A DNA stretch of 64,000 nt from Fusarium oxysporum f. sp. lycopersici 4287. Its lineage: Eukaryota > Ascomycota > Sordariomycetes > Hypocreales > Nectriaceae. The stretch covers positions 992,001 through 1,056,000 of the forward strand of contig NC_030997.1 of NCBI RefSeq assembly GCF_000149955.1. Reading direction: 5' to 3'. The notes under the pieces were generated by a model. That model searched no databases. It was not told the origin of the DNA and was given only the letters and a program-made list of their open reading frames with translations. Numbering within the stretch: position 1 is the first letter of the stretch; the number at the start of each line of letters is the position of its first letter. Both the position numbers and the translations under genes were made by a program. Below are positions 1 through 10,016 of the stretch, one piece after another.

Positions 1-335
1 CAAAACAACGAGAAAAATGTTGAGTCAGGTAAAGGTAAGGTAAAAGCTCCGGTTGCTGGCAGTATTGATACTAATTCTTGTTGTCCCTAGTACCATCACA
101 GCACTCAAAAGTCACTTGGAACACAGACTGGCTATGTTTACGAAACATCATCATATGGCAAGTCCTTACCATGATAAACATGGGACTAGTCTTGTGTGAC
201 TGGAATGGTTGGAAGAAAGAGCGGTACTCGGCGAAAGGACGAATAATATTTGGAGCGCTACAGACTATTCTCCTGGGTATTGCCTTGATCCAAGTTTTCC
301 TGCGAAAGCAACGAGTGGTTGATCGTAAAGCTTAG
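1..335 (+). CDS. C-terminal end of an integral membrane protein, 5' part outside the window
   Basis: Last part of a gene that enters from the left edge. An open segment runs from base 1 to 28. An intron from 29 to 90 (donor gtaaag, branch-like ctaat, acceptor ccctag) joins it in phase to a terminal exon at 91-335 ending with TAG. The visible tail is about 90 residues and has two hydrophobic stretches, around IIIWQVLTMINMGLVLC and IIFGALQTILLGIALIQVF, separated by a short basic loop. This suggests two transmembrane helices close to the C-terminus, followed by a basic tail (FLRKQRVVDRKA). I do not recognise the family. The donor could also be gtaagg at 36; I prefer 29 because it keeps the frame open to the edge. 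Confidence 0.55.
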
Positions 336-828
336 ATATTGCCTAACACTAGATAGCACGGCACGTATAATTACTCTAGCTTTCGCGTTTGTACTCCTCA
401 CATTTCTGTGGAATGACGGAAAACCTCACAGACGAACAAACTGCTACAACCTTGGGGAAATTTCATGATCAACAGACCGCGTGATGTTATATAAGTAACA
501 CCACAGGCCAAATTACTTCGTGATACGTAGGAATTCCAAGCAGTGGAACAGCACAAAGCTTGATTTCTTACAGATCTAGCCCCAGATAGCTTTAATCGCG
601 TCTAGTGCTGACGATGGCACGGCCCTCTGTATCACGATGTGGCGTACAGGAGCTGCATCGGGTATCGCCGATCGGGTATATCGGGACTAACGTAGAGTCT
701 CATCGGCACAGATAAAACGATCTTCCACGCTGTTCAAACAAATTCTATTACTTGCATTTTGGTACCGTGCCACATTGAAGCTATTTCCATCATCTACCTG
801 AGTTCTATTGAATCGTGACTCTGCCACA
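336..828. other. Intergenic region, SABATH gene promoter side
   Basis: No supportable gene. It holds the 3' flank of the membrane protein gene and the presumed promoter of the methyltransferase gene that starts at 829. No repeat or RNA gene was seen. Confidence 0.5.
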
Positions 829-1984
829 ATGAAAGCTGACAATGTATCTATGCAGGGAGGAGGATACTACAATGAGAACTCTAATCTTCAAGGACAAGCG
901 ATAGATAAATCTTTGGAGCTGCTTCGCCCCTCGGGGCATCAGGGTATGGTACCTTTCACGATGAATCCATCGACTTAGGCTTCGTCCGGCTGATATGCAA
1001 TCTCGCAGGTCTATCGATAATCTTGGCTGATTATGGTTCCTCTGAAGGCAAGAACTCGTATGTATCTTCCTCATGGTGACATATAAAAGCCACTAAACCT
1101 TTGGTATCAGTGTTCAGCTTTTTTCGCAGTACCTAAAGACGTTACCTTCCGTTACTTCAGCAACATTGGTCTTCAATGATACACCATCAAACGACTTCTC
1201 CAGTTTGACGTTGACAATTCAACAAAATTGGGATACCCTCTCACAGGGCGGAAGCATTTCCATAAATACCCTACTATCTCCGAGATCATACTTTGAGCAG
1301 GTTCTGCCCGATGGTTTTGTTGATGCTGGCTTCAACTTTACAGCTTTGCATTGGCTACGCAATATGCCCGATGCATCTTCAACCCCCTCGTCGCTATCTG
1401 CTGCGGCTCACGAGGACTTCGTCACCTTCCTCTCAGCCCGCCATAAAGAAATTCGCCAGCATGGAACTATGACGATTTGCATTCCTAGTGACGGTGAGAT
1501 CAGCGTTTTGCCGACCTTTCGATGTTTCGAAGCCAGTCTTCGCAACCTCTACGACAAGTATCAGGTCGATCCAACGATTGCAAGACGGCTTCCGATGTAC
1601 TTTAGGACCTTAGACGAGATTCTGACATCTATCGCTGCTGTCGACACGAAATGGAGTCTCAAGAGCCGTCATAATCTACCGCTAATACATACCTCGTGGT
1701 CACCCGAGGTAATTGAGGCAAGTTCTGAAGAAGCCAGAATGGCTGGTCGGAAGAGATACACAGATGCTGTGGCCGGCTTTGCATTTGCAGCATGTTCTCA
1801 AGTCTTCATTGACGGTCTGAAGCCTCAAGGCTACCAAGGCGAAAACTCTGAAGATGAAGTGATCCGTTTGAAGGAGAGATTTATGACAGACTTGACATTT
1901 GCATTCAAGGAAGAGTTTCTATGTACTCACTGCACGGATAAAGTTGGGTTCACATATACGCTGCTACAGTTGGAAAGATTGTAG
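829..1984 (+). CDS. SABATH-type SAM-dependent carboxyl methyltransferase
   Basis: Predicted 345-residue methyltransferase of the SABATH family (Pfam Methyltransf_7), which methylates carboxyl groups of small acids such as salicylate, jasmonate or benzoate in plants. Three exons: 829-943, 1009-1057 and 1111-1984; introns 944-1008 and 1058-1110 have GTATG donors and CAG acceptors, and the phases match. Visible family marks: N-terminal MQGGGYYNENS, where SABATH proteins carry the conserved substrate-lid Tyr/Asn region; motif I written here as ADYGSSEGKNS; the acidic VFNDTPSNDF; then FNFTALHWL. The length is normal for the family. The C-terminal strand FTYTLLQLERL ends at TAG 1982-1984. A longer tail through a cryptic intron near 1923-1970 is possible but less likely. 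The substrate cannot be read from the sequence. Confidence 0.82.
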
Positions 1985-2547
1985 ATCGTACACATCTCAT
2001 GCCAAGCTGTTGTCGTATGGCCCAAAAGCGGGAAGCTTGAATATCTCTGTTTTTTCCAATGTTACTTGTACAGCCATATCACCTCATATTCAAGCTCAAT
2101 CACTCTGAGTTGCACTCGTTTCAACCAGCTCATACTCCACTATTTACAAAGAAATATTCAGATGGTGAAGAGTCTTGGGCATTATCGGGCATCATACGGC
2201 ATTATCTGCATGGTATGTTGTTGAAAGCCGCTTCCGCGTGTTTCTTGTCTGGCCACTTGGGAATCTCTCATAGGTCCAGGATACATGTTTTCGGCCTCCT
2301 ACATGCATTAGCTAAGGTCGGTTGGGACAAACTGAGGAAGCATGTAGCCCCAATTGGCTGCAGTTTTGAGGCCAGCTTTGGAACCAACAGTAGTTAATTT
2401 GCCACTGTAACCCAGTCTACCAAAACTCTCATCGCTCTTTTGTATATCTTTTGCATGTCCTACTACATATAACGCTGTTAGACTCGCTCTTCCCTCCACT
2501 TTTGCTTTCGAGTCAAACAACCCCCGCTTCATCGAAACATTCCCATC
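1985..2547. other. Intergenic region
   Basis: About 560 bp between the SABATH gene and the coiled-coil gene. A 112-codon open frame at 2059-2397 has no recognisable motif and no splice partner, so I treat this as 3' flank plus promoter. The last 100 bp are pyrimidine-rich, common just upstream of fungal start codons. Confidence 0.45.
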
Positions 2548-3754
2548 ATGGCCGAACTTGCGACAGAATTAGACAGACCAGACCTAGTCGACGACAACGG
2601 GCAGTATAGTGCTCTTGTCAAGCCCTTGTCGCCCACGGTTGAGGTGGTCAATGGGCACACCACTGAGATGAGGTTTTTGAGCAAGAAGCTAAAGAAGAAA
2701 AAGAAGAAGAGTGGTAAAGAAGAGAAACTACTGAGCGAACCTCAGCCAATCCAATTTCCTTCTGTTAATGGCCAAGAAACGATTTCTGGAGAAGAATCCT
2801 TAGCTGTTGAGCCAGTCATAGCGGCAGAGGATCAAGAACCGCTGTTCGCTGTTCCTGAGAACATCCTAGAAGGCGCACTGCCCGAAGAAGATCCAATTCC
2901 AGAGGCCGAGAGCGGTCATGAGTTATTAACTGAGACTCCACTTCCAGGGCACATCAATGGTGGTAAGCTTGCCTTTTCTGTTCCCGGCATGACTCTCACA
3001 CCTTACAGCCACGGAGATTGATATACCGCCACCAGCCCCTGAGCCACAGGAGCTCATATATCTACCATTCAGCGCCCAGCATAAACTCATGGTGCATCTG
3101 CAGGAGCGCCTCGAGACCATGTGCTTTTCTTTCGCACAGCGCGTCATGCCGCATGCTCTCGAAGGTCGCGCCTGGGATTGTCCGGAAATGGTTCAGCTGC
3201 ATCACTGGATGAAAGACTCTATTTTTCAGCGCTACGTGAAGCCAAGGGTTCCTGACGAGGAACAGCGCGATCAATTGCTCAATTCTGTTATCGAAATTCG
3301 GCGTTGCGCTGTTGATCGCAAGCGAATCGATACGACTACGTTAGAGGCTCTCCTCTCCTCCGCTTTGGAACTAGCCAATGTTCTCGCGGAGCAAACTTCA
3401 GTCAATGAGCTTGAGCAATTACGAGACAATGTCATTCAAACAAGTCAACGGCTTGCAGATGAAAACCAGATACTGCAAGCCAGATACGAGACGAAGTTGC
3501 AGGAGATCACTGCTGGTCGGGCGAGGTTGGACGCCATGGAGGAGAAGACCAAAGCCGCACTGTCTAAAAGGCTGGAGCTAAGTCGTTCCATCGCCAATAA
3601 TAGAATCATCCTGCTGATTCGGGAGGCAGAAAGTTGTAGCCCAAAGGTAGCTTTGCCTGGGGGGTCAACAACGAGATCTTGTCTTGACTGGATGAACGAT
3701 CTTGAGAGTAGCCTGGCTCTTGGTGAGGATGATCATGAGGATTTTGTCGGTTAG
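2548..3754 (+). CDS. Hypothetical lysine-rich, coiled-coil protein
   Basis: Predicted 386-residue protein from two exons, 2548-2962 and 3009-3754, joined over a 46-bp intron (donor gtaagc, acceptor ttacag). The start is ATG 2548. The N-terminal third is low complexity with a run of lysines at about residues 47-55 (KKLKKKKKK), which could act as a nuclear or nucleolar signal, followed by an acidic Glu/Pro-rich stretch. The C-terminal half is predicted helical: a Gln/Glu/Leu-rich region from about residue 270 to 350 has heptad-like spacing typical of coiled coils. No enzyme motif is visible and I do not recognise the family. The exon junction is well supported because the two halves are open only in different frames. 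Confidence 0.65.
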
Positions 3755-4487
3755 GATACTGGCAACTTTCATTTTAAGGCGACGTCGTTATGGCTTGTCA
3801 ACATTGGACTTGGTAGGAAGATTCTGAGTAATGATTACATTGACTAGCAAGTACCAACTGCCGGCTGTAGCGTCACTCATTCCATATCGTTATCAATAAC
3901 CTTCATCATTACCTGAACTCATGTCGTCAGTGATGCTTAGCTCATAGAGTTTCTAATCACCTCGGCAATGGTGGGATAAACGGCGGCACCAGCCTCACGG
4001 GCCACCCAAGACTCTGATTAATCAGCCCGGAACGAGCTGAATCGGGACGTTCATTCATGGGAAGCCGATTTTAGTGCGGTATGTGGGTTGATTGTTGCAC
4101 CGTGGTGGAGTCTAGTTTCATACTCGGGGTTCTCGAGTTGTTCCGTAAGTGGAGATATCGATTGATGCCTCGGCATCTTTTTACTAATCTCTCAAGGAGC
4201 GAGAAAAGTTTGAACCAGAAATCAAAGTGCCAAAAATAATCAGTAACAAGCTTTCTAAGTTTTATACCAGTCTTGCTTTTGTCTTTTTGTAGCTAAAGGT
4301 AGAGGCCTGGGGCTTTTCTTACTCCCATCAGTTCATCTATATTGGGGACCGTATAACCGGGCCCTCCATTATTTGTATAAATAAATACTGTCCCGAACAA
4401 TCGGTAACCCAGATCGATCATTTTCTCACTCACCTAGATCACCGATCAGTCCAATAAATTCTTTCAGTACTTACACCTACCTACATT
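3755..4487. other. Intergenic region with TATA-type promoter of the EthD gene
   Basis: No gene is supported. Near its right end a TATA-like tataaata lies at 4376-4383, about 105 bp before the EthD start codon, followed by an A/C-rich leader (ccaataaattctttcag, then cacctacctacatt) typical of strongly expressed fungal genes. The rest is unremarkable. Confidence 0.5.
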
Positions 4488-4839
4488 ATGGCTACCGTCG
4501 TTATTCAGTACCCTGTCGGTCATGACTTCGATGTCGACTACTATGTCAACACGCATATGCCTCTAGCCCACAAGTGAGACTCAGTATCCATCCTTGCCTC
4601 AAAGGAAATGTCTAATGAACCATAGGCTCTGGGGTCCTCAAGGTCTTATCAGTGGACAGGTCATCAAGCTCGGTGGAGACAGCCCTCACCAAATTTACAG
4701 TATCATCACATGGGACAGCCTGGCTTCGTTCCAGAAGGCCAGCGTTTCAGAGGAGGCGAAGGAGATCAAGGCTGATGTGAAGAACTTCACCACTGCGACG
4801 CCTACCTATGTTATTGGCGAGACTGTCGCCAAGGCTTAG
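4488..4839 (+). CDS. Small EthD-domain protein
   Basis: Predicted 99-residue protein with the ferredoxin-like dimeric alpha/beta-barrel fold of the EthD family (Pfam PF07110). Exons 4488-4573 and 4626-4839, intron 52 bp (gtgaga...ccatag). Family marks: N-terminal strand ATVVIQYP, then FDVDYYVNTHMPLAHK, the conserved Y-x2-x-H-x-P-L signature, and the second half-strand IYSIITWDSLASF. EthD is named from a bacterial ether-degradation operon where it accompanies a P450; fungal relatives include decarboxylase- and cyclase-like enzymes and proteins without a known reaction. The gene is convergent with the flavoprotein gene that ends at 5022, leaving 182 bp between stops. The start was chosen because the N-terminal strand begins immediately after this Met. 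Confidence 0.8.
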
Positions 4840-5021
4840 ACTGCATATCGTGCTGAAAAGCATGCCTGCCCTTGTACTTGGGGTTGTTCTAATGCCAAAC
4901 AATCTTGGTGGCGATTTAAGAAATGATATAATGTATTATAGAAGAGGTGGTAACCATATTATCAATAGAGACTGAGCAACGGTATACCCTTGATATTGCC
5001 AAGAAAAAGAAAGGTTTTAGT

Positions 5022-6371
5022 TCATCCCGACTTTGCATTGAGTTGCCATCTCATCTTTCCAACATCCAAATCCTCATCTGGTCCCTTAGTTGCCTTAACC
5101 AGCTCAAAATCTCCTTTCTGGATATACACCACAGCGGTATGCTAAATGCACGTCAATATCAGTCCTTGCCATTCAAGGACTCAGTGTACTTACCGTTCCC
5201 AATGTCAGGTTCAGCATCCCTTCAAAGAACTGCGGCTTGTATTCTTTTGTGGCAGTGTTACTCTTGATAAGGCTGAGGATATTTTGAACTGCAACCTCGC
5301 CTTGCATCATACAAGCCCGAGCTTGTTTTGCGCCTCCAGACTGAGCGACATCGCCAACGGCAAAAATGTTCTGTCGGGGAGAGGGCAAATTTTGGACTTG
5401 AAGTGTTGGTTTGACTAGGATCTCGCCGTTGGATGCGATACTCTTGGCAGAATATGTGGCGAGGATGTCAGATCGTGGGCGAAGACCAGTGCAGGGAATC
5501 TATAATCTCATGTCAAATTGAGAGCTTCTATGGTTGGTCCGCAACGTACCACGAGGTCGAAAGTCTTAGTCTCTCCGTTAGAAAAGGTCAGACTGGTCTC
5601 CTGGACAGATTGGCCAGCATCACTTGGAAAGACAGGTCTCTCGCCTAATCTGACCTCGATATCTTGATTCTTGAGTGCAGATATGACATGATCATGGAGC
5701 TTCTGACCAAATCTGGGCAGGAGTTGTTGTCTAGAATGAATGAGGGTAACCTTTTTGTCGGTGTACTCTTCTTTAATCTCGGTCGCCAGTTCAACCCCAA
5801 CCGCTCCAGCTCCAATTACTGCAATCCTGTCGGCCTTGGCTACGCGTTGCTGGAAACCTCGTAGTTCTTCAATTGCATCTTCCTTAATCCGTGCATTCAA
5901 TCGAGCTGGAGGAGGCTGGGCTGCGCCAGTGGCAATGACGAGATAATCGTAAGGAAGAGAGACACCGCCGACGGTGTGAACATGGGTCTCAGTGATATCA
6001 GATGCTTCGTCGCAGACTCGTTGGAAGATGCCATCCGGAGCACCTGCAGCGATGTTGTCGTACGTAATGAAAGCATTATGCTCTCGCCCTGACAGGACGG
6101 AGTTTCGAGGGAAGCTGAACGCGTAGTTAAAGTGAGAGTGCTTTTCGATGAGAATAACGCGATAGCCGGAGGGAAGCGTGTGAGCCAAACGTTGAGCAAC
6201 AAGACTCCCCGCAAAAGAGCCTCCAACGACGATCACGACACGTGGGTCAGGTAGCAGTCGATACGTAGCTTTATGGATAATTGATTGCCCCTTGTGTAAC
6301 GCCATGCTGGCAAGATAGGACACGATGACTTTGACAAAGTCGAAATAGAAGCTTAGCTGCTGTAGACTCAT
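5022..6371 (-). CDS. AMID/FSP1-like FAD-dependent NAD(P)H oxidoreductase
   Basis: Predicted 415-residue flavoprotein of the pyridine-nucleotide-disulphide oxidoreductase fold, closest in layout to AIFM2 (AMID/FSP1), which reduces quinones at membranes. Exons 6371-5550, 5499-5194 and 5141-5022, with introns of 50 and 52 bp. Visible: FAD-binding VVIVVGGSFAGS at residues about 45-56; a second Rossmann motif IAVIGAGAVGVELA at about 185-198 for NAD(P)H; DLVIPCTGLRP created exactly across the first intron; and the FAD-contact motif NIFAVGDVAQ near residue 325. There are no paired redox cysteines, as expected for AMID rather than disulphide reductases. The N-terminus has a hydrophobic stretch (FDFVKVIVSYLASMAL) that may associate with membrane. 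The start is the first ATG; the frame is open further upstream but without ATG. Confidence 0.85.
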
Positions 6372-6831
6372 TGTGAAGACGGGCACGCTGGGCGGCAGAG
6401 TTGGAGTCGTTGCAGATCCACTAAAGGCCAAATGCGAGATGATCAGATAAGATCTTTTTGAATGAGAAATTTCGGACACGAGAGAGAATAAGCGGAAGCA
6501 GGTTCATCCGCGGGATCCGATTTCCATGCAGACTCCGTGGGTAAATCACGGAGATAAATGAATAAACCGACTTCTACGGTGATTTCGAGGTTTGGGACAG
6601 GGGTTCTCCGAAGTCGGCAGGGACCAAACTGGCTTATAACGAGACTGCTTTGAGAACAGATCAGGGAGAAACGAGTTAGAAAAGATGCGTGTAATTACGG
6701 AGGATTATCTTGCAAAAAAAAAGTATTATATTATTATAATATCTGCTCTTCTGCTTTGGTGAAAATGAAAAAATAAAATTTGTGTCTGGTTCCTTGACCC
6801 AATACACCGACACGGATTCGGTAAATTCGTA
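6372..6831. other. Intergenic region between AMID-like and arrestin-like genes
   Basis: About 460 bp that hold the promoter of the minus-strand flavoprotein gene and the 3' end of the arrestin-like gene. An A-tract and AT-rich palindrome-like stretch (aaaaaaaaagtattatattattataatat) lies at about 6714-6742, consistent with a 3' end region. No gene seen. Confidence 0.45.
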
Positions 6832-8162
6832 TCAGAACACCCAAAGCCGTGACAGGCCACCCACGCCGGCAGCTGGATCTGTTTGGCGGCTGCTGCGTCT
6901 AGACCCTGATCCGAACACGTCCTCGTCATCAGAAAAGCTTGGCAGGTGATCTTCTGGCGGTGGTTGGATCCATTCCGTATTGCGCTCTGCCTCAGGCCTG
7001 CTAAGAACCTTAATTGGCTCTTCACCAGATAGCTCAAAGCTTTTACCGGCAGCCTCTACTGTCATTTCCCATTTCAAAAGGTGCGTGTGCCGAATGTTGA
7101 ATGTTTGAAAAGATGGATAGAGGCCTTTGTTTCGCTGCAGACGGAGACCAAGTTTTGCTCCGATATCGAGACCCTCTAATGGCCCCGTCTCAGATGCTGA
7201 ACCACCTCCCTGCAACTGCTGAGTCTCTGTGGCTGGTCTTTGCCATGGGATGCGCAGATCTTCGTCATATTCATTAAAGGCATCTTCAGCATGCAGTGTT
7301 ATCCGAGCCTCGCAGTCTGTCTCATGAACGTTCTTCCCCTTTGGACACTTGATCTCCGTCTTTCCAACAACGTTCATGAAAATTCGGACTATCTGAATTG
7401 AAGGAAGGCCGGGCTTTTGTTTCCCAAGGTCAACGCCCTTGGGTGGAACTGCCAAGACCAGGAATGACATGGGACCTGGACCTTCGATCTGCAGCGTAGT
7501 CGGAGTCTGAACCTCAACGCTGGCCACCATAGGGTTGTCGCCTTGGAGAGCGAGGGTATGACGTGCTGTATGAAGATCTATCTGAGCTGACAAAGGCTCT
7601 GGGTTGATATACAGCATCCTGAAGGGTAGTATTGATTCAGAAGTACCAGAACCTCTCGACGTTGTCTTCAACTCTGCCTGTAAGTAATACTCGACAAACG
7701 CTGACATGCCAGACATATAGTCGTAGCTTTCAATCAAGAATGTCGGCGGAAGAGGTTGTTCCGATACATCCCCTGTCAGAAAAGTTTGACCCGGCCCTGC
7801 CAGCGACTGCAGTGCAGGTCCGTCTACACGGTGATGGCTTGCCCAGACACGATTCAAGCGATCTGAGCCTCTGTAGGTTATATGCGAACAACTGATTCGT
7901 GTAGGTCAGGTAACCAGTACCCTTTGCGGCGGGTGGGACTCCGAATGGCTTATATGAATCACTCCAGTCAACAAATTCCCAGTCGCCAGCTAATTGAGAA
8001 ACGCGGAGGAGGCAACGTGATACTTACAGTTGCTGAAGCAGTGACGATATGAGTTTTTCGTGATATCTGACCCGTAATCACCTCTCCAGGAATGTATGTT
8101 GAATCCGGACGATCCAAATGGATGGTGAGCTCAGGGCCCTTTTTGATGGGAGTTTGCGGCAT
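6832..8162 (-). CDS. Arrestin-like (alpha-arrestin) protein; middle of the model unresolved
   Basis: The first exon, ATG 8162 to 8030, encodes an arrestin N-terminal strand pair (PELTIHLDRPDSTYIPGE, then VITGQISRKT) ending at a GTAAGT donor. The large 3' exon, open from about 7870 to the stop at 6832, continues the arrestin fold: QPLPPTF, a FVEYYLQAEL strand, GPMSFLVLAVPP, and a C-terminal domain with LRLQRNKGLYPS and WEMTVEA, followed by an acidic, serine-rich tail. Alpha-arrestins recruit ubiquitin ligases to transporters. The region 7870-8029 cannot be joined cleanly: the plausible acceptor (CTGAC...AATCAG) leaves the wrong phase, and another segment (WEFVDWSDSYKPFG) is open in a frame one base off. 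Either a small exon escaped me or there is a one-base shift in this copy or assembly. Confidence 0.6.
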
Positions 8163-8803
8163 GTTGGCAGAAGTTTCATTCGTGTTGCTTTGTCTTAGGA
8201 TCAGTATGTTGAGATTAACGTCGTGATCCTTAATATATAGATAATAGACTTGATTAAGCAGCGTCAGGTGCTCTCGTCAGACGCGGAGAAATGAAGTCGC
8301 ATCACTTCCACTTCTAGCCAAATATACGTCATTTCAGCCTTACAAGCCACCTTCAATCGGATGCTTGTGCCGTCTCTTTCTCTGATCGGGCGCAAGGCCT
8401 AAGCAATAATGGGAAGCAAGGAAACTTAGAACCTCTGTTCTTAATAGTACAAGACTTAAATATCGAGCGGCAATCTCAGACGATCGAGCCTGAAACCATG
8501 AAATTTAGGCAATATGATAAGGGTGACAGCAATTCCGATATCAAACTTTATTGCAAATAAAGTCGCTGGCTAGAAGATAAGGATAGACCCTGAAGATGTC
8601 ACTATGCTACTCGCAGTTGGGCCATGAGCCTTGATTTAATTTGGTGGCTTCATTTTATTCACTTTATTGGCACTATCGACAACTATTAGCGCGCTAGACC
8701 TGCTAAACGCACTGTTAACGCCTTCTGTAATTCTTTTCTCAGCCATGAGACCTCCGCTGAAAATCGAAGCTGTATTAAAATGACCGTTGAACCATAATTA
8801 ACC
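8163..8803. other. Intergenic region, divergent promoter side
   Basis: Between the arrestin-like start and the decayed secreted-protein gene. It contains one copy of a short dispersed repeat at 8416-8465 (listed separately). Otherwise nothing recognised. Confidence 0.45.
8416..8465 (+). repeat. Short dispersed repeat, copy A
   Basis: This 50-bp stretch resembles 34073-34122. In the first 30 bases 25 are identical and four of the five differences are A/G transitions. Both copies begin gcaag and contain cttag-acctct-ttct. It could be the remnant of a repeat altered by transition mutation. Weak, because it is short and rests on two copies. Confidence 0.3.
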
Positions 8804-9859
8804 TTGAAACCCTTTCTTGTCAATTACGCGTTTGCCGTTTTATGCCTTCAGGCTCAAGATGGGATCCCAAATATCTATCGAGACGTCAAATGATGCGACC
8901 GCCGTTCCAAGTGCCATCTTCAAAGGCCCTGGCATTTCAATCACCGACGCGACATTTGAGAAGTCATACTAGGAGCAAAATGGACTCGGCGGCTATCTAG
9001 GCAGTGCAGGTATCTTTACCTCTGATCCCTTTGGTATCGGATCAGGCTGTATCTTGACGACTGGTTATTCACGCAATGCGGATGAAAACACTCATAATCA
9101 GAACGTTGATACGCAGATGGACGGTTCAGAGTATTGCGGACCTGATACGACAAACGCCGCTGTCTTGTCCGTTGAACTCGTTGTGGAGCCAGAGTATAAT
9201 GGATTATCCATGGAGTTCATCCTTGCGACCAGGGAAAACTTGTAAGTGACCCATCGCGTGCTTAACATTATCGCTAACAGAACCTACCAGCGTTAATCCA
9301 GATCCAATTGGCATCTCTTATTGGCATTACCGAACCGAATAACCCTTCTCGAAGCACGCAATACGACAGATCTTCATCCCCGCTAATCATGGGTCTTCCT
9401 GCAGCCCCTGGTGCACATACAATGATCTTTGCAATTTACGATGCGAACAACGGACTCCTTGACACGGGTCTTATGGTCAAAGCCGGAGGATGTGTTGATT
9501 GCGACAAGGGTATCAAGATCAACTATGCGACTACAACAACAACTGTTGGCCCGACGCCCTTTGTACGCACCATCCAAGCTTCTGGGACCATATCTGGTAC
9601 TGTTGTATATGGCGTACCCGAAGACGCTACGACTAATACTGAGGAGGTAGCGACTTCAACCGAAGTTACAGCCACTACTACAGAGGCAATTACTTCGAGT
9701 GAAGATAGCACTACCGCTACAACTGATGTGGCTGTTGCAACAACAACCGGCGAAGATTCGACGTTAGTAACCGGCACGACGACCGCTTCCGACCCGTCTA
9801 CCCCCACGACGTCAACTCAAGGAGGATTTACTACAATCCGGAGAGGATGCCGGCCGTAA
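8804..9859 (+). pseudogene. Decayed gene for a secreted, threonine-rich protein with a choice-of-anchor-L-like domain
   Basis: Broken coding sequence. A signal-peptide-like segment (LKPFLVNYAFAVLCLQAQ) begins at TTG 8804 rather than ATG and is in a different frame from the next part, which reads ISIETSNDATAV and IFKGPGISITDATF from about 8863. An in-frame TAG at 8970-8972 follows FEKSY, then coding resumes in the same frame (GTFT-like GIFTSDPFGIGSGCILTTG). A good intron at 9242-9290 joins REN to FVNPDPIGISYW, but that frame then stops, and the rest of the domain (APGAHTMIFAIYDANNGLLDTGL) is in another frame. The C-terminus is a Thr/Ser-rich stalk typical of cell-wall proteins. Similar bacterial and fungal domains are extracellular. 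At least three independent lesions support a pseudogene. Confidence 0.75.
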
Positions 9860-10016
9860 TCATTGAGTCAGTGTTGTTTTGCGTCAGCTTGCAAAGGCAA
9901 GGAATAGTTTTGCTTGATTAATAGTTCAGTCTTGATACAGAGAGGCCTTTGTTCATGCGATATTCTTAATGGAGTCGAGAACTCCATGCTTCGAGGAGCT
10001 CCTTTACACGCAAAGT

